Assembly: GCA_049600855.1 (NCBI GenBank)
Contig: JBMYQA010000270.1
Location: 1 to 8,350, forward strand
Direction of reading: 5' to 3'
Source of the DNA: JBMYQA01 sp049600855
Lineage (GTDB): Bacteria > Bacteroidota > Bacteroidia > Cytophagales > Flammeovirgaceae
DNA length: 8,350 nucleotides
A model generated the notes under the pieces. That model worked only from the letters and a program-made list of their open reading frames with translations. It was not told the DNA's origin and ran no database searches. The position numbers were made by a program, and so were the translations under genes. The stretch's first letter is position 1. Every line of letters begins with the position of its first letter. This document shows positions 1 through 6,764 of the stretch, piece by piece.

Positions 1-1
1 T

Positions 2-2074
2 TATATCATTACCTTTTTTTTAATCAGCCCATTGGCTTTTGCCCAAAACAATCAACGGCACTTGATCGATAGCTTGAAAGATGTTCTTGCTACTCAAAAC
101 CTTGAAGAAGATACCCTCAAAGCACAAACACTGATTACGCTAGGCGGCTTATATGGAAATATTAATGAAGTTGATTCTGGATTGCATCACCTCAAGGAGG
201 GCCTAAAAATTGCCCTTGATCAACAGCATAGCAATCTGATTATGGGAGCAAATCACGCCATTGGCAACCTTTACTTTGTTCGCTCAGATCAACCAAATGC
301 CTTAAAACATTTCCAAGATGTGTTTCAAGAAGCTCAAAAGTCAGGAAACAAAAATGCAGAATCGATGGCTTTACAACGCATGGGAAAAGTGTTTGAAGTC
401 CAAGAAGATTTTCAACAAGCATTGGAATATTACAACAAGGCTTATGAGATAGAAAAAAACAGAGAAAATAATGCAAGTCTACTGGCTTTAGTATTGAACA
501 ACATTGGTAATATCTACTCCTATTTGAACGAATTACCAAAAGCATTAGACTACCAACTCCGAGCATTAGAAATCCGAAAACAGCAAAATCCCAACAATCC
601 CTCCTTAGGCTATTCTTACAATGACATTGCTTTTATCTATTCTCAAATGGATAGTATCGATAAAGCAATTGAGTTTTACGATCAAGCATTGAAACTGCTA
701 TTGCCCTTAAATCGAAAATGGGAAATCAGTGTGCTCAGCCAAAATATTGCCGCAGCTTACGCTCAAAAAGAACAATATGATATCGGCATAAACTACGCAC
801 TACAAGGTCTAAAAGCGGCTCAAGAAATTGGTTCCAATAGCTCTATTTATAGTAATGCTTCTACCTTAGCACTATTGTATGAAAACAAATCTAACATTAA
901 TGAAGCCTATAAATACCTTCAAATGGCTTCACAATACCGAGACAGCATTCAAAATGAAGAAAATGCCAAAGAAATTGGTCGTTTGGAATCGCGATTAGAG
1001 CTCGAAAAAAAGGAAGCTGAAAACTTAAAAAAACAAGCGGTTATTGAACAACAACAGCAAACCAACATCGCAATTGGAGCTGGACTAGTCATTGCCCTTG
1101 TATTAGCGGTGTTTTTATTTAGAGGTCGAATGCTTGTTAAACGTGCCAATAATGAACTTCGCTTGAGTAATGAACAGATTAAACAGCAAAAGGAAGAGCT
1201 TTTGACACAATCTGAAACGCTAAAAGAAGCATTTGAAGAAATCCAACAGATTAATGAGGAAATTCAGGTAAAGCATGATGAGTTAAATCAGCGCAACCTT
1301 GTGATTGAGAAAAAGAATACGAACATCATGTCTTCCATTAATTATGGGAGCAGAATTCAAAATGCATTGCTCCCATTCGATCAAGAAATTGCGGAATCAT
1401 TCAACGACTTTTTCATCCTTTTTAAGCCGCGTAATGTGGTGAGTGGCGACTTTTATTGGTTTGAAAATTTGGGAGATAAACAAATACTAGCTTCGGTTGA
1501 TTGTACTGGTCATGGAGTACCTGGAGCCTTTATGAGCATGCTTGGAGTAGGTGCGTTAGATGATGCTGTGCTCAGGCAAGGAATTCATGAACCTGCAAAA
1601 ATCTTGACTCGATTAGATCAATACATCCAAAATGTACTTCAACAAGAACAAACGGAGAATAAGGATGGCATGGACATGAGCATTAATGTCATTGATCGTA
1701 AAAATCAGACCCTCACGTTTGCAGGAGCAAGGCATGCTCTCTATTATTTCCAAGGCGATCAAGACGTATTCATTAAGGGCGACCGCTTTAGCATTGGCGG
1801 ACTAGCACAAAAGAAAGAAAAAGTATTTACTGAACGAACGATAGATATCTCCCAACCCACTACCATTTATGTGTACTCAGATGGTTTCCCCGACCAATTT
1901 GGAGGAGATGATGGTCGCAAGTTTATGTCTAAAAAGTTGCGAAGCTTAATTGCTTCTATCCAAACCAAAAGCATGAATGAGCAAAAAAGCATTTTGGAAC
2001 AAACCTTAAAAGAATGGATGGGAAAGCAACGACAAGTAGATGACATTTTAATTATTGGAATGAAAGTGTCATAA
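2..2074 (+). CDS. SpoIIE-family (PP2C-type) serine phosphatase with periplasmic TPR sensor, 5' partial
   Basis: A transmembrane protein phosphatase, predicted to dephosphorylate Ser/Thr on a cytoplasmic partner in response to a periplasmic signal. The frame is open to the left edge: codons from position 2 read as the hydrophobic end of a signal peptide closing with LAFA before Gln, so the true start lies upstream and the TTG at 32 is internal. Counting from position 2 (690 residues visible): about seven tetratricopeptide repeats at 36-310, a charged coiled coil at 315-353, one membrane helix at 356-373, a second coiled coil at about 380-450, then the phosphatase domain to the end. Metal-binding acidic residues are all present: SGDFYW (D483), DCTGHG (D500), DGMD (D558), YSDG (D627) and VDD (D680-681). 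TPRs should face the periplasm and the catalytic domain the cytoplasm. The target is not visible; STAS-type anti-anti-sigma proteins are the usual partners of this fold. Family is secure; signal and partner are unknown. Confidence 0.93.
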   Translation, partial: YIITFFLISPLAFAQNNQRHLIDSLKDVLATQNLEEDTLKAQTLITLGGLYGNINEVDSGLHHLKEGLKIALDQQHSNLIMGANHAIGNLYFVRSDQPNALKHFQDVFQEAQKSGNKNAESMALQRMGKVFEVQEDFQQALEYYNKAYEIEKNRENNASLLALVLNNIGNIYSYLNELPKALDYQLRALEIRKQQNPNNPSLGYSYNDIAFIYSQMDSIDKAIEFYDQALKLLLPLNRKWEISVLSQNIAAAYAQKEQYDIGINYALQGLKAAQEIGSNSSIYSNASTLALLYENKSNINEAYKYLQMASQYRDSIQNEENAKEIGRLESRLELEKKEAENLKKQAVIEQQQQTNIAIGAGLVIALVLAVFLFRGRMLVKRANNELRLSNEQIKQQKEELLTQSETLKEAFEEIQQINEEIQVKHDELNQRNLVIEKKNTNIMSSINYGSRIQNALLPFDQEIAESFNDFFILFKPRNVVSGDFYWFENLGDKQILASVDCTGHGVPGAFMSMLGVGALDDAVLRQGIHEPAKILTRLDQYIQNVLQQEQTENKDGMDMSINVIDRKNQTLTFAGARHALYYFQGDQDVFIKGDRFSIGGLAQKKEKVFTERTIDISQPTTIYVYSDGFPDQFGGDDGRKFMSKKLRSLIASIQTKSMNEQKSILEQTLKEWMGKQRQVDDILIIGMKVS

Positions 2075-2177
2075 AAAGCAACAACAAACCGATTAGTGCT
2101 AAGTCTATTGGCGTAGAAAAAATTAAGGTTAGCCGCTCAAAGTATGACAAAGCTTACGCAAATTATTATTTTGCAAC

Positions 2178-3062
2178 ATGAAGCGAGAATTCCTATTAGT
2201 TATAAATCCAGTTGCTGGGAAAAAAGATAAAGACAAATTATTAGCTCAAACTAAGCACTACCTCAACCAACATTCGTTTGCTTATCAAACATTTTTCACC
2301 CGCCGAAAAGGGCATGCGATTGAATACCTTCAAAAATCTTTACTTGATCGCTACACTGACATTATTGTGATCGGTGGAGACGGCACGGTGAATGAAGTAC
2401 TTAATGGTCTCAAGTCTAAAAATCACTCCATTCCGATTAGCATTATACCGACAGGTACGGGAAATGATTACATCAAAAGCTTGCCCTTTCCTAAAACTTT
2501 AGCAGAACAGTTAGAAGTTGCTGCTTTTGGCAGGTGTTTAGCAGTAGATATTGGCCGTTGCAATGGTCGATATTTCTTAAATACCATGGGCTTTGGCTTT
2601 GATGGCAAAGTAGTCGCTACCATGGAAGAACGCGGCAAACGTTTTGGAGGACATTTAGCTTATTTGTATACCGTTTTACATACGGTTACTCGGTTTTCAG
2701 AGCCTCAGGTTCGATTTATTATTGATGGCAAAGAACGAAAGGAGCGGATATTCTTGATGGCAATCAATAATGGAACGACTTATGGAGGCGGATTCAAAAT
2801 TACCCCCAACGCCCAAGTTGATGATGGCTTTTTTAATGTTTGCCTCATCAAAAAAATCAGCGTATGGCGGCGTTTCCTTAATTTACCCAAACTCCAAAAA
2901 GGAACACATACCCAAATTAAGGAGGTCGAAATGTTACAATGCCAGTCGTTACTCATAGATTATGCGCCTCATATCCAAGCACACATAGATGGAGAGTTTA
3001 TCGGTTCTCCACCTTATGAGGTACAGATTTTGCCAAAAGCACAACTTGTTCGGGTAAAATAA
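2178..3062 (+). CDS. Diacylglycerol kinase-family lipid kinase (YegS/BmrU type)
   Basis: An ATP-dependent kinase predicted to phosphorylate a membrane lipid hydroxyl, classically diacylglycerol to phosphatidic acid, at the inner face of the cytoplasmic membrane. It has 294 residues, the normal length for bacterial members. The N-terminus has the family pattern (LLVINPVAGKK, 6-16); the nucleotide-binding loop GGDGT is at 66-70 followed by VNEVLNG; PTGTGND is at 91-97; the C-terminal half has GGGFKITPNAQVDDG at 203-217 and HIDGE at 269-273. All hallmark motifs are intact, so it is probably active. The ATG at 2178 is chosen because the conserved N-terminal strand begins directly after it; there is no Shine-Dalgarno sequence, as is usual in Bacteroidota. 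It lies 103 bp after the TPR phosphatase on the same strand, so cotranscription is possible but not shown. The substrate cannot be read from sequence: in this phylum sphingoid bases or ceramides are alternatives to diacylglycerol. Confidence 0.93.
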   Translation: MKREFLLVINPVAGKKDKDKLLAQTKHYLNQHSFAYQTFFTRRKGHAIEYLQKSLLDRYTDIIVIGGDGTVNEVLNGLKSKNHSIPISIIPTGTGNDYIKSLPFPKTLAEQLEVAAFGRCLAVDIGRCNGRYFLNTMGFGFDGKVVATMEERGKRFGGHLAYLYTVLHTVTRFSEPQVRFIIDGKERKERIFLMAINNGTTYGGGFKITPNAQVDDGFFNVCLIKKISVWRRFLNLPKLQKGTHTQIKEVEMLQCQSLLIDYAPHIQAHIDGEFIGSPPYEVQILPKAQLVRVK

Positions 3063-3227
3063 GCCCTAATTGGCTACAATTGGCAAAACAATTGCACTAG
3101 AAAATGCGACAGACTTAACCTTCATTTATAGGTTTCTCGTATAATTACTCAAGTGTACTTTATTGAAAAGACACCCTGAATGCATCTCTTAAACAAACTA
3201 ACGTACAACAATCTTAACAAAATTTTC

Positions 3228-3779
3228 ATGAGTATGTCTGTATTATCCATTTCCCTACTTCGCGCCATAGAGTTTGCTGCAGAAAAACACAAATGCCAAA
3301 AAAGAAAAGGAAAGAGCCAAACGCCTTACATTAATCATCCTATACGAGTTGCCCACTTATTAGCTGAATTTGGACAAAGTGAGAATAGTGATCTGCTCAT
3401 GGCCGCTATTTTACACGATACCATTGAAGATACGGCAACGACTATTGATGAGCTTGTGGTAGCCTTTGGAGAACATGTGGCAAAAATTGTTATGGAAGTC
3501 ACAGATGACAAATCACTACCCGCGCCAGAGCGAAAGCGCCTGCAGGTCATCCAAACGCCCAAAAAATCAATCGAAGCGAAAATGCTGAAAATCGCAGATA
3601 AAACCTGTAATGTAAAAGACATCACCTTAGATCCTCCAACAAATTGGACTTTGGAACGCAAAATTGCCTACCTCGATTGGGCAGAAGCCGTCGTAAAAGG
3701 AGCGACAGGGGTAAATCCAGCTTTAGAAGCACATTTCTACACGGTGTTACAAGAAGGAAGAAGCAAGCTAATCAAATAA
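3228..3779 (+). CDS. Mesh1-type small alarmone hydrolase (HD-domain (p)ppGpp pyrophosphohydrolase)
   Basis: A stand-alone hydrolase predicted to remove the 3' diphosphate of ppGpp/pppGpp in the cytoplasm, usually with Mn2+, lowering the stringent-response alarmone. From the ATG at 3228 it has 183 residues, close to metazoan Mesh1 (about 179), and follows that family along its whole length: TPYINHP (32-38, H37), the HD motif AILHDTIED (60-68; H63, D64, E67, D68), VTDDKSLP with ERKRLQV (91-107), and IADKTCN (122-128; D124, N128). The expected metal and catalytic residues are present. There is no synthetase, TGS or ACT domain, so it is not a full RelA/SpoT. A longer frame from the ATG at 3180 adds 16 Asn/Lys-rich residues that match nothing in the family; I prefer 3228 (or 3234, two codons later), where the spacing to LLRAIEFAAEKH fits. 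No ribosome site decides it. Metazoan Mesh1 also has NADPH phosphatase activity, so another nucleotide substrate is possible. Confidence 0.9.
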   Translation: MSMSVLSISLLRAIEFAAEKHKCQKRKGKSQTPYINHPIRVAHLLAEFGQSENSDLLMAAILHDTIEDTATTIDELVVAFGEHVAKIVMEVTDDKSLPAPERKRLQVIQTPKKSIEAKMLKIADKTCNVKDITLDPPTNWTLERKIAYLDWAEAVVKGATGVNPALEAHFYTVLQEGRSKLIK

Positions 3780-3865
3780 ATTTATGGCTCAATGCTGTTA
3801 TTTTAATCATTCATTTAGTACTTAAACACAATCCCCTAATAATTAAGCAAAATCAACCATTTCTA

Positions 3866-3894
3866 GGATCATTTAATCAACCTTTAAATGATTC
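3866..3894. other. A+T-rich intergenic hairpin between the hydrolase and VWA-OmpA genes
   Basis: In the 266-bp gap at 3780-4045, the 9-bp arms ATCATTTAA (3868-3876) and TTAAATGAT (3884-3892) are perfect inverted repeats around a 7-base loop. A G:T and a G:C pair extend the stem to 11 on the + strand transcript. No T-run follows, so it is not a typical intrinsic terminator. The octamer AATCAACC occurs at 3851-3858 and again at 3875-3882, overlapping the loop, 24 bases apart. It could be a weak terminator, an RNA-processing stem or an operator for the downstream gene; with this base composition it could also be chance. I see no gene, RNA gene or convincing TAnnTTTG-type promoter in the rest of the gap. 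Confidence 0.35.
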
Positions 3895-4045
3895 AAGTTG
3901 AGCTGAAGTAAATGACTCAGAAAATTTGTAAATTCACACTAGTACAACTTACTCCCCAATGAACATGCAATAAATATTCGATCTATTTTGGCATGATTGG
4001 GCACTATTCAAACCATATTCGCACTAGCAAAAACTACCTACAATC

Positions 4046-6760
4046 ATGATAGTTCTATGGAAATCCATGCCGAGGAAACTGCTTTCCTTCATTTTGATTT
4101 GCTTACTTCTTGTGTTAATCACTGCCCTTGCACAAGCCCAAAGTAAACGAAAAGTGGTGAGAGAAGCCCCCAAAGTTTCATCTGTCACCAGTGAGGATGG
4201 AAGGTATTTTTGCATTAACTATTCCGTCAAGAAATATAAAAATGGCGAGATTTCTTATATCAACTCCACTAAGGTTTACCACATTATTTCCCGAAAATAC
4301 ATCTCAAAAATCAACTTTTACCTCCCCACACATCCTGAATACTTTAAATTCAGTCCTGATGCAAAAAAGCTCTTTACCAAATCGAAGAACAACTTCTATT
4401 TAATTGACATCAAAACTAGGCGACCTCAACAGAAGTTTGAAAAAACAACTGCTATGGGATTTCTTGACGGTAGCAAATACGTTACCATCGCTTCTAGTGA
4501 TTCCATTACCGTGGTAAACACCCAAACGCTAAAAGAAGCCAAATCTTTTAAATTTCCGCAGCGTTACCCACACATCCATACATTAATACAAAGTCCAGAT
4601 GGAAAAAGACTGATTGCTAAAGGCTCAAAGAAATGTTATTTGTGGGATATAAAAACGCGCAAATTAATTCACACATTCAATGCAAAGGACATTAGTTATA
4701 GTACTGACAATCAACGCATTTACGCGATTAGTTATCGTTCTCGATTATGCTATTTGGATATTTACGATGCGAAAAGCTTCAAGGTGTTGAGAAAAAGTAA
4801 CAGCAATGAATACAAGCATTTTTCTACCTATTCATTTACAGATGCTTCAAGTTTTAGTCCTGATAGAAAATACATCGCTTTTTGTGCAAAACGATATGGG
4901 GAAACGAAGGGAATAGGCGTTTTTGAAATCGAAAGTGGTAAACTGCTATTGGATATTGACAGCATTGCTTTAGGCAATGCTTTTGCACAACTCGAACAAC
5001 CTTATCAATGGTTTAACGATGCTGATCTTTTTGTGTTAGCAGCTAAAGAAAAAACAGGAAAGTCCTTTTCGATAGCTGCCAAATACCATGAGTACCAATT
5101 CCGACATAAGTATAAGGAAAGGCGAATTAGTCCTAATGGCAAGTATATTGTGTCATTTAGCAATCATGTCAGCAGCAACTTAATTACGGTTGGGCTGAAT
5201 GATCAATATCATTCCCCCATATTTGTCGATGGAATAAAATTCATTTCGTTTAGTCCAAATAGTAAATACCTATTTGTCGAGAAAAAAGACCGAAGCCACG
5301 GATTTATCCTTACCAAAGATATTTTACCCAACCAAACACCTAAAGTCTATCCATTCTCAACCATTCCGTTTATTCCTGGTACAGAAGACGTGATTGCCAA
5401 AGATGCTGCCGCACCAGACGGTTATCAACACACCTACATCACGCAACACAAACACATTAGTGAATTAACCGATACGACGGAACTCAGTCTTCATCTCAAA
5501 ACCGTTGAAGTAAATGGGGATACTGTAGGCATTCAAGCACACTTAATTGATCAACATGGTGTATATTATTATGGCGCTTCAGCTGAAAGCTTTCGTGATT
5601 ATTGGTGTAATATTCAGGTAAAATCAAATACCAACCCATATCCGACAGCTGAGTTAGCTTACTCCATTACCGAGGTTAATGAACAAGATACAATTCCTTT
5701 AGCCATCGCGTTTATTATGGACCACAGTGGTTCTATGGGCGATGAGCGCGCCTTGGTCGTACAAGAGGCGGTTGAAAAACTGATTAGCGAAAAGCGTCCG
5801 CAGGATACCATGGCAATTATGAAATACGATAGTAAAATTGGCATTGAGTCTGAATTAGCTTCAGATAAAGGGGTATTGTTAAACCGCTTAAAGAAAGATG
5901 GACTTGGAAACTTTGGAGGAGGCACAGCACTAATTGATGCTGCTTTTGAAGGCATTACCCTCTTACAAGATGCTGAAAATTATGAAAACAAGGTAATTGT
6001 CATTTTTACAGATGGGAAAGAAAACAGTTCCGTTTTAACTAAAAATGAATTAATTCTTGAAGCGTTGGCACAAGGCATTAAAATCTACACCATCTCATTC
6101 GGTTCAGAAACCGATGTGGATTACTTAAAAGAGTTATCCGAGGCTACTGAAGGAGGATATTATCAGATTTATGAAACCTTGCATTTCCTGAAAATATTTG
6201 ATGATGTATACGAGCGAATGCGGAACTATTATAGCATTCAATTTAAGGCAGACACCATCGGAGAACATGAGGCGGTAATTAAACTCTGTTTACCCAATCG
6301 TCAGGATTCCTTTGTGGTGAGCTTTGAGAATGACACCCTCATTTATGAAGAAAAAATCGAAGAGCTTCCTGAGGATCAGTTTTCGGACTTTGATGATGCA
6401 CCAGAAGAAGGCGCTGTCAAACGCTTACAGGTAAACTTCCATTTTGCTACCACCAATTTAACCGATTCCTCACACATTGAAATCGAAAAAGCGGTAGCTT
6501 ATATGAGAAAATATCCCAAGGTATTCGTGGAGTTAAGAGGCCATACGGATGATATTGGTAGTGAACATGATAATTTAAAGCTTTCGAGGCATCGCGCACA
6601 CAAAATCAAGCACTTGCTCACCAAATCAGGTATTTCTGGACATCGAATAAAAGCCATTGGATTGGGAGAAGAACACCCCATTGCCACCAATAAAACCGAA
6701 GCAGGCCGTGCAATGAATCGACGAACAGAGTTTGTGATTGTTTCCAATGAAGTGAATTAA
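4046..6760 (+). CDS. Exported WD40-like propeller, VWA and OmpA-like peptidoglycan-binding protein
   Basis: A 904-residue envelope protein, function not known. A signal peptide (hydrophobic stretch 12-28, likely cleavage after ALA or AQA at 29 or 31) sends it across the inner membrane. Residues about 45-430 look like a WD40-type beta-propeller: SPD/SPN blade motifs recur at 103, 183, 271, 362 and 403, one blade reading CYLWDIKTRK. A von Willebrand A domain at about 551-735 has a complete metal-ion-dependent adhesion site: DHSGS (559-563), T627 in GGGT and D656 in FTDGKE. An acidic linker (about 762-785) leads to a C-terminal OmpA domain with GHTDD (D835), LSRHRA (846-851) and a final NRR (891-893), the pattern that binds diaminopimelate in peptidoglycan. 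It should be anchored in the periplasm, offering propeller and VWA surfaces to protein partners. The ATG at 4067 (residue 8), with GGAA a few bases upstream, gives a more conventional signal peptide and may be the true start. Confidence 0.9.
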   Translation: MIVLWKSMPRKLLSFILICLLLVLITALAQAQSKRKVVREAPKVSSVTSEDGRYFCINYSVKKYKNGEISYINSTKVYHIISRKYISKINFYLPTHPEYFKFSPDAKKLFTKSKNNFYLIDIKTRRPQQKFEKTTAMGFLDGSKYVTIASSDSITVVNTQTLKEAKSFKFPQRYPHIHTLIQSPDGKRLIAKGSKKCYLWDIKTRKLIHTFNAKDISYSTDNQRIYAISYRSRLCYLDIYDAKSFKVLRKSNSNEYKHFSTYSFTDASSFSPDRKYIAFCAKRYGETKGIGVFEIESGKLLLDIDSIALGNAFAQLEQPYQWFNDADLFVLAAKEKTGKSFSIAAKYHEYQFRHKYKERRISPNGKYIVSFSNHVSSNLITVGLNDQYHSPIFVDGIKFISFSPNSKYLFVEKKDRSHGFILTKDILPNQTPKVYPFSTIPFIPGTEDVIAKDAAAPDGYQHTYITQHKHISELTDTTELSLHLKTVEVNGDTVGIQAHLIDQHGVYYYGASAESFRDYWCNIQVKSNTNPYPTAELAYSITEVNEQDTIPLAIAFIMDHSGSMGDERALVVQEAVEKLISEKRPQDTMAIMKYDSKIGIESELASDKGVLLNRLKKDGLGNFGGGTALIDAAFEGITLLQDAENYENKVIVIFTDGKENSSVLTKNELILEALAQGIKIYTISFGSETDVDYLKELSEATEGGYYQIYETLHFLKIFDDVYERMRNYYSIQFKADTIGEHEAVIKLCLPNRQDSFVVSFENDTLIYEEKIEELPEDQFSDFDDAPEEGAVKRLQVNFHFATTNLTDSSHIEIEKAVAYMRKYPKVFVELRGHTDDIGSEHDNLKLSRHRAHKIKHLLTKSGISGHRIKAIGLGEEHPIATNKTEAGRAMNRRTEFVIVSNEVN

Positions 6761-6764
6761 GCAA

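Noticed and set aside
240..1149. Minus-strand open frames at 240-566 and 949-1149
   Set aside because: They lie antisense inside the TPR phosphatase, are low-complexity shadows of its coding frame, and match no family.
2158..2174. Small dyad (GCAAA/TTTGC) and partial TAnnTTTG match just before the lipid-kinase ATG
   Set aside because: The stem is 5 bp, the promoter match is imperfect, and it would leave almost no leader before the ATG.
3077..3094. CAATTG repeated around a 6-base loop after the lipid kinase, possible terminator
   Set aside because: The stem is only 6 A+T-rich pairs, CAATTG is itself a palindrome, and no T-run follows.
3140..3145. TATAAT upstream of the hydrolase as a -10 box
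   Set aside because: No matching -35 at the right distance, the Bacteroidota primary sigma factor prefers TAnnTTTG, and such hexamers are frequent in A+T-rich gaps.
3180..3779. Assignment as a truncated RelA/SpoT
   Set aside because: The protein aligns with Mesh1-type hydrolases end to end and stops where they stop; nothing suggests a lost synthetase domain.
3644..3901. Plus-strand open frame overlapping the end of the hydrolase
   Set aside because: It is an out-of-frame reading of the hydrolase 3' end running into the gap, with no recognisable domain and no start signal.
4046..6760. Assignment as the type IX secretion protein PorE
   Set aside because: There is no TPR region, a VWA domain is present, and no other type IX secretion gene is nearby.
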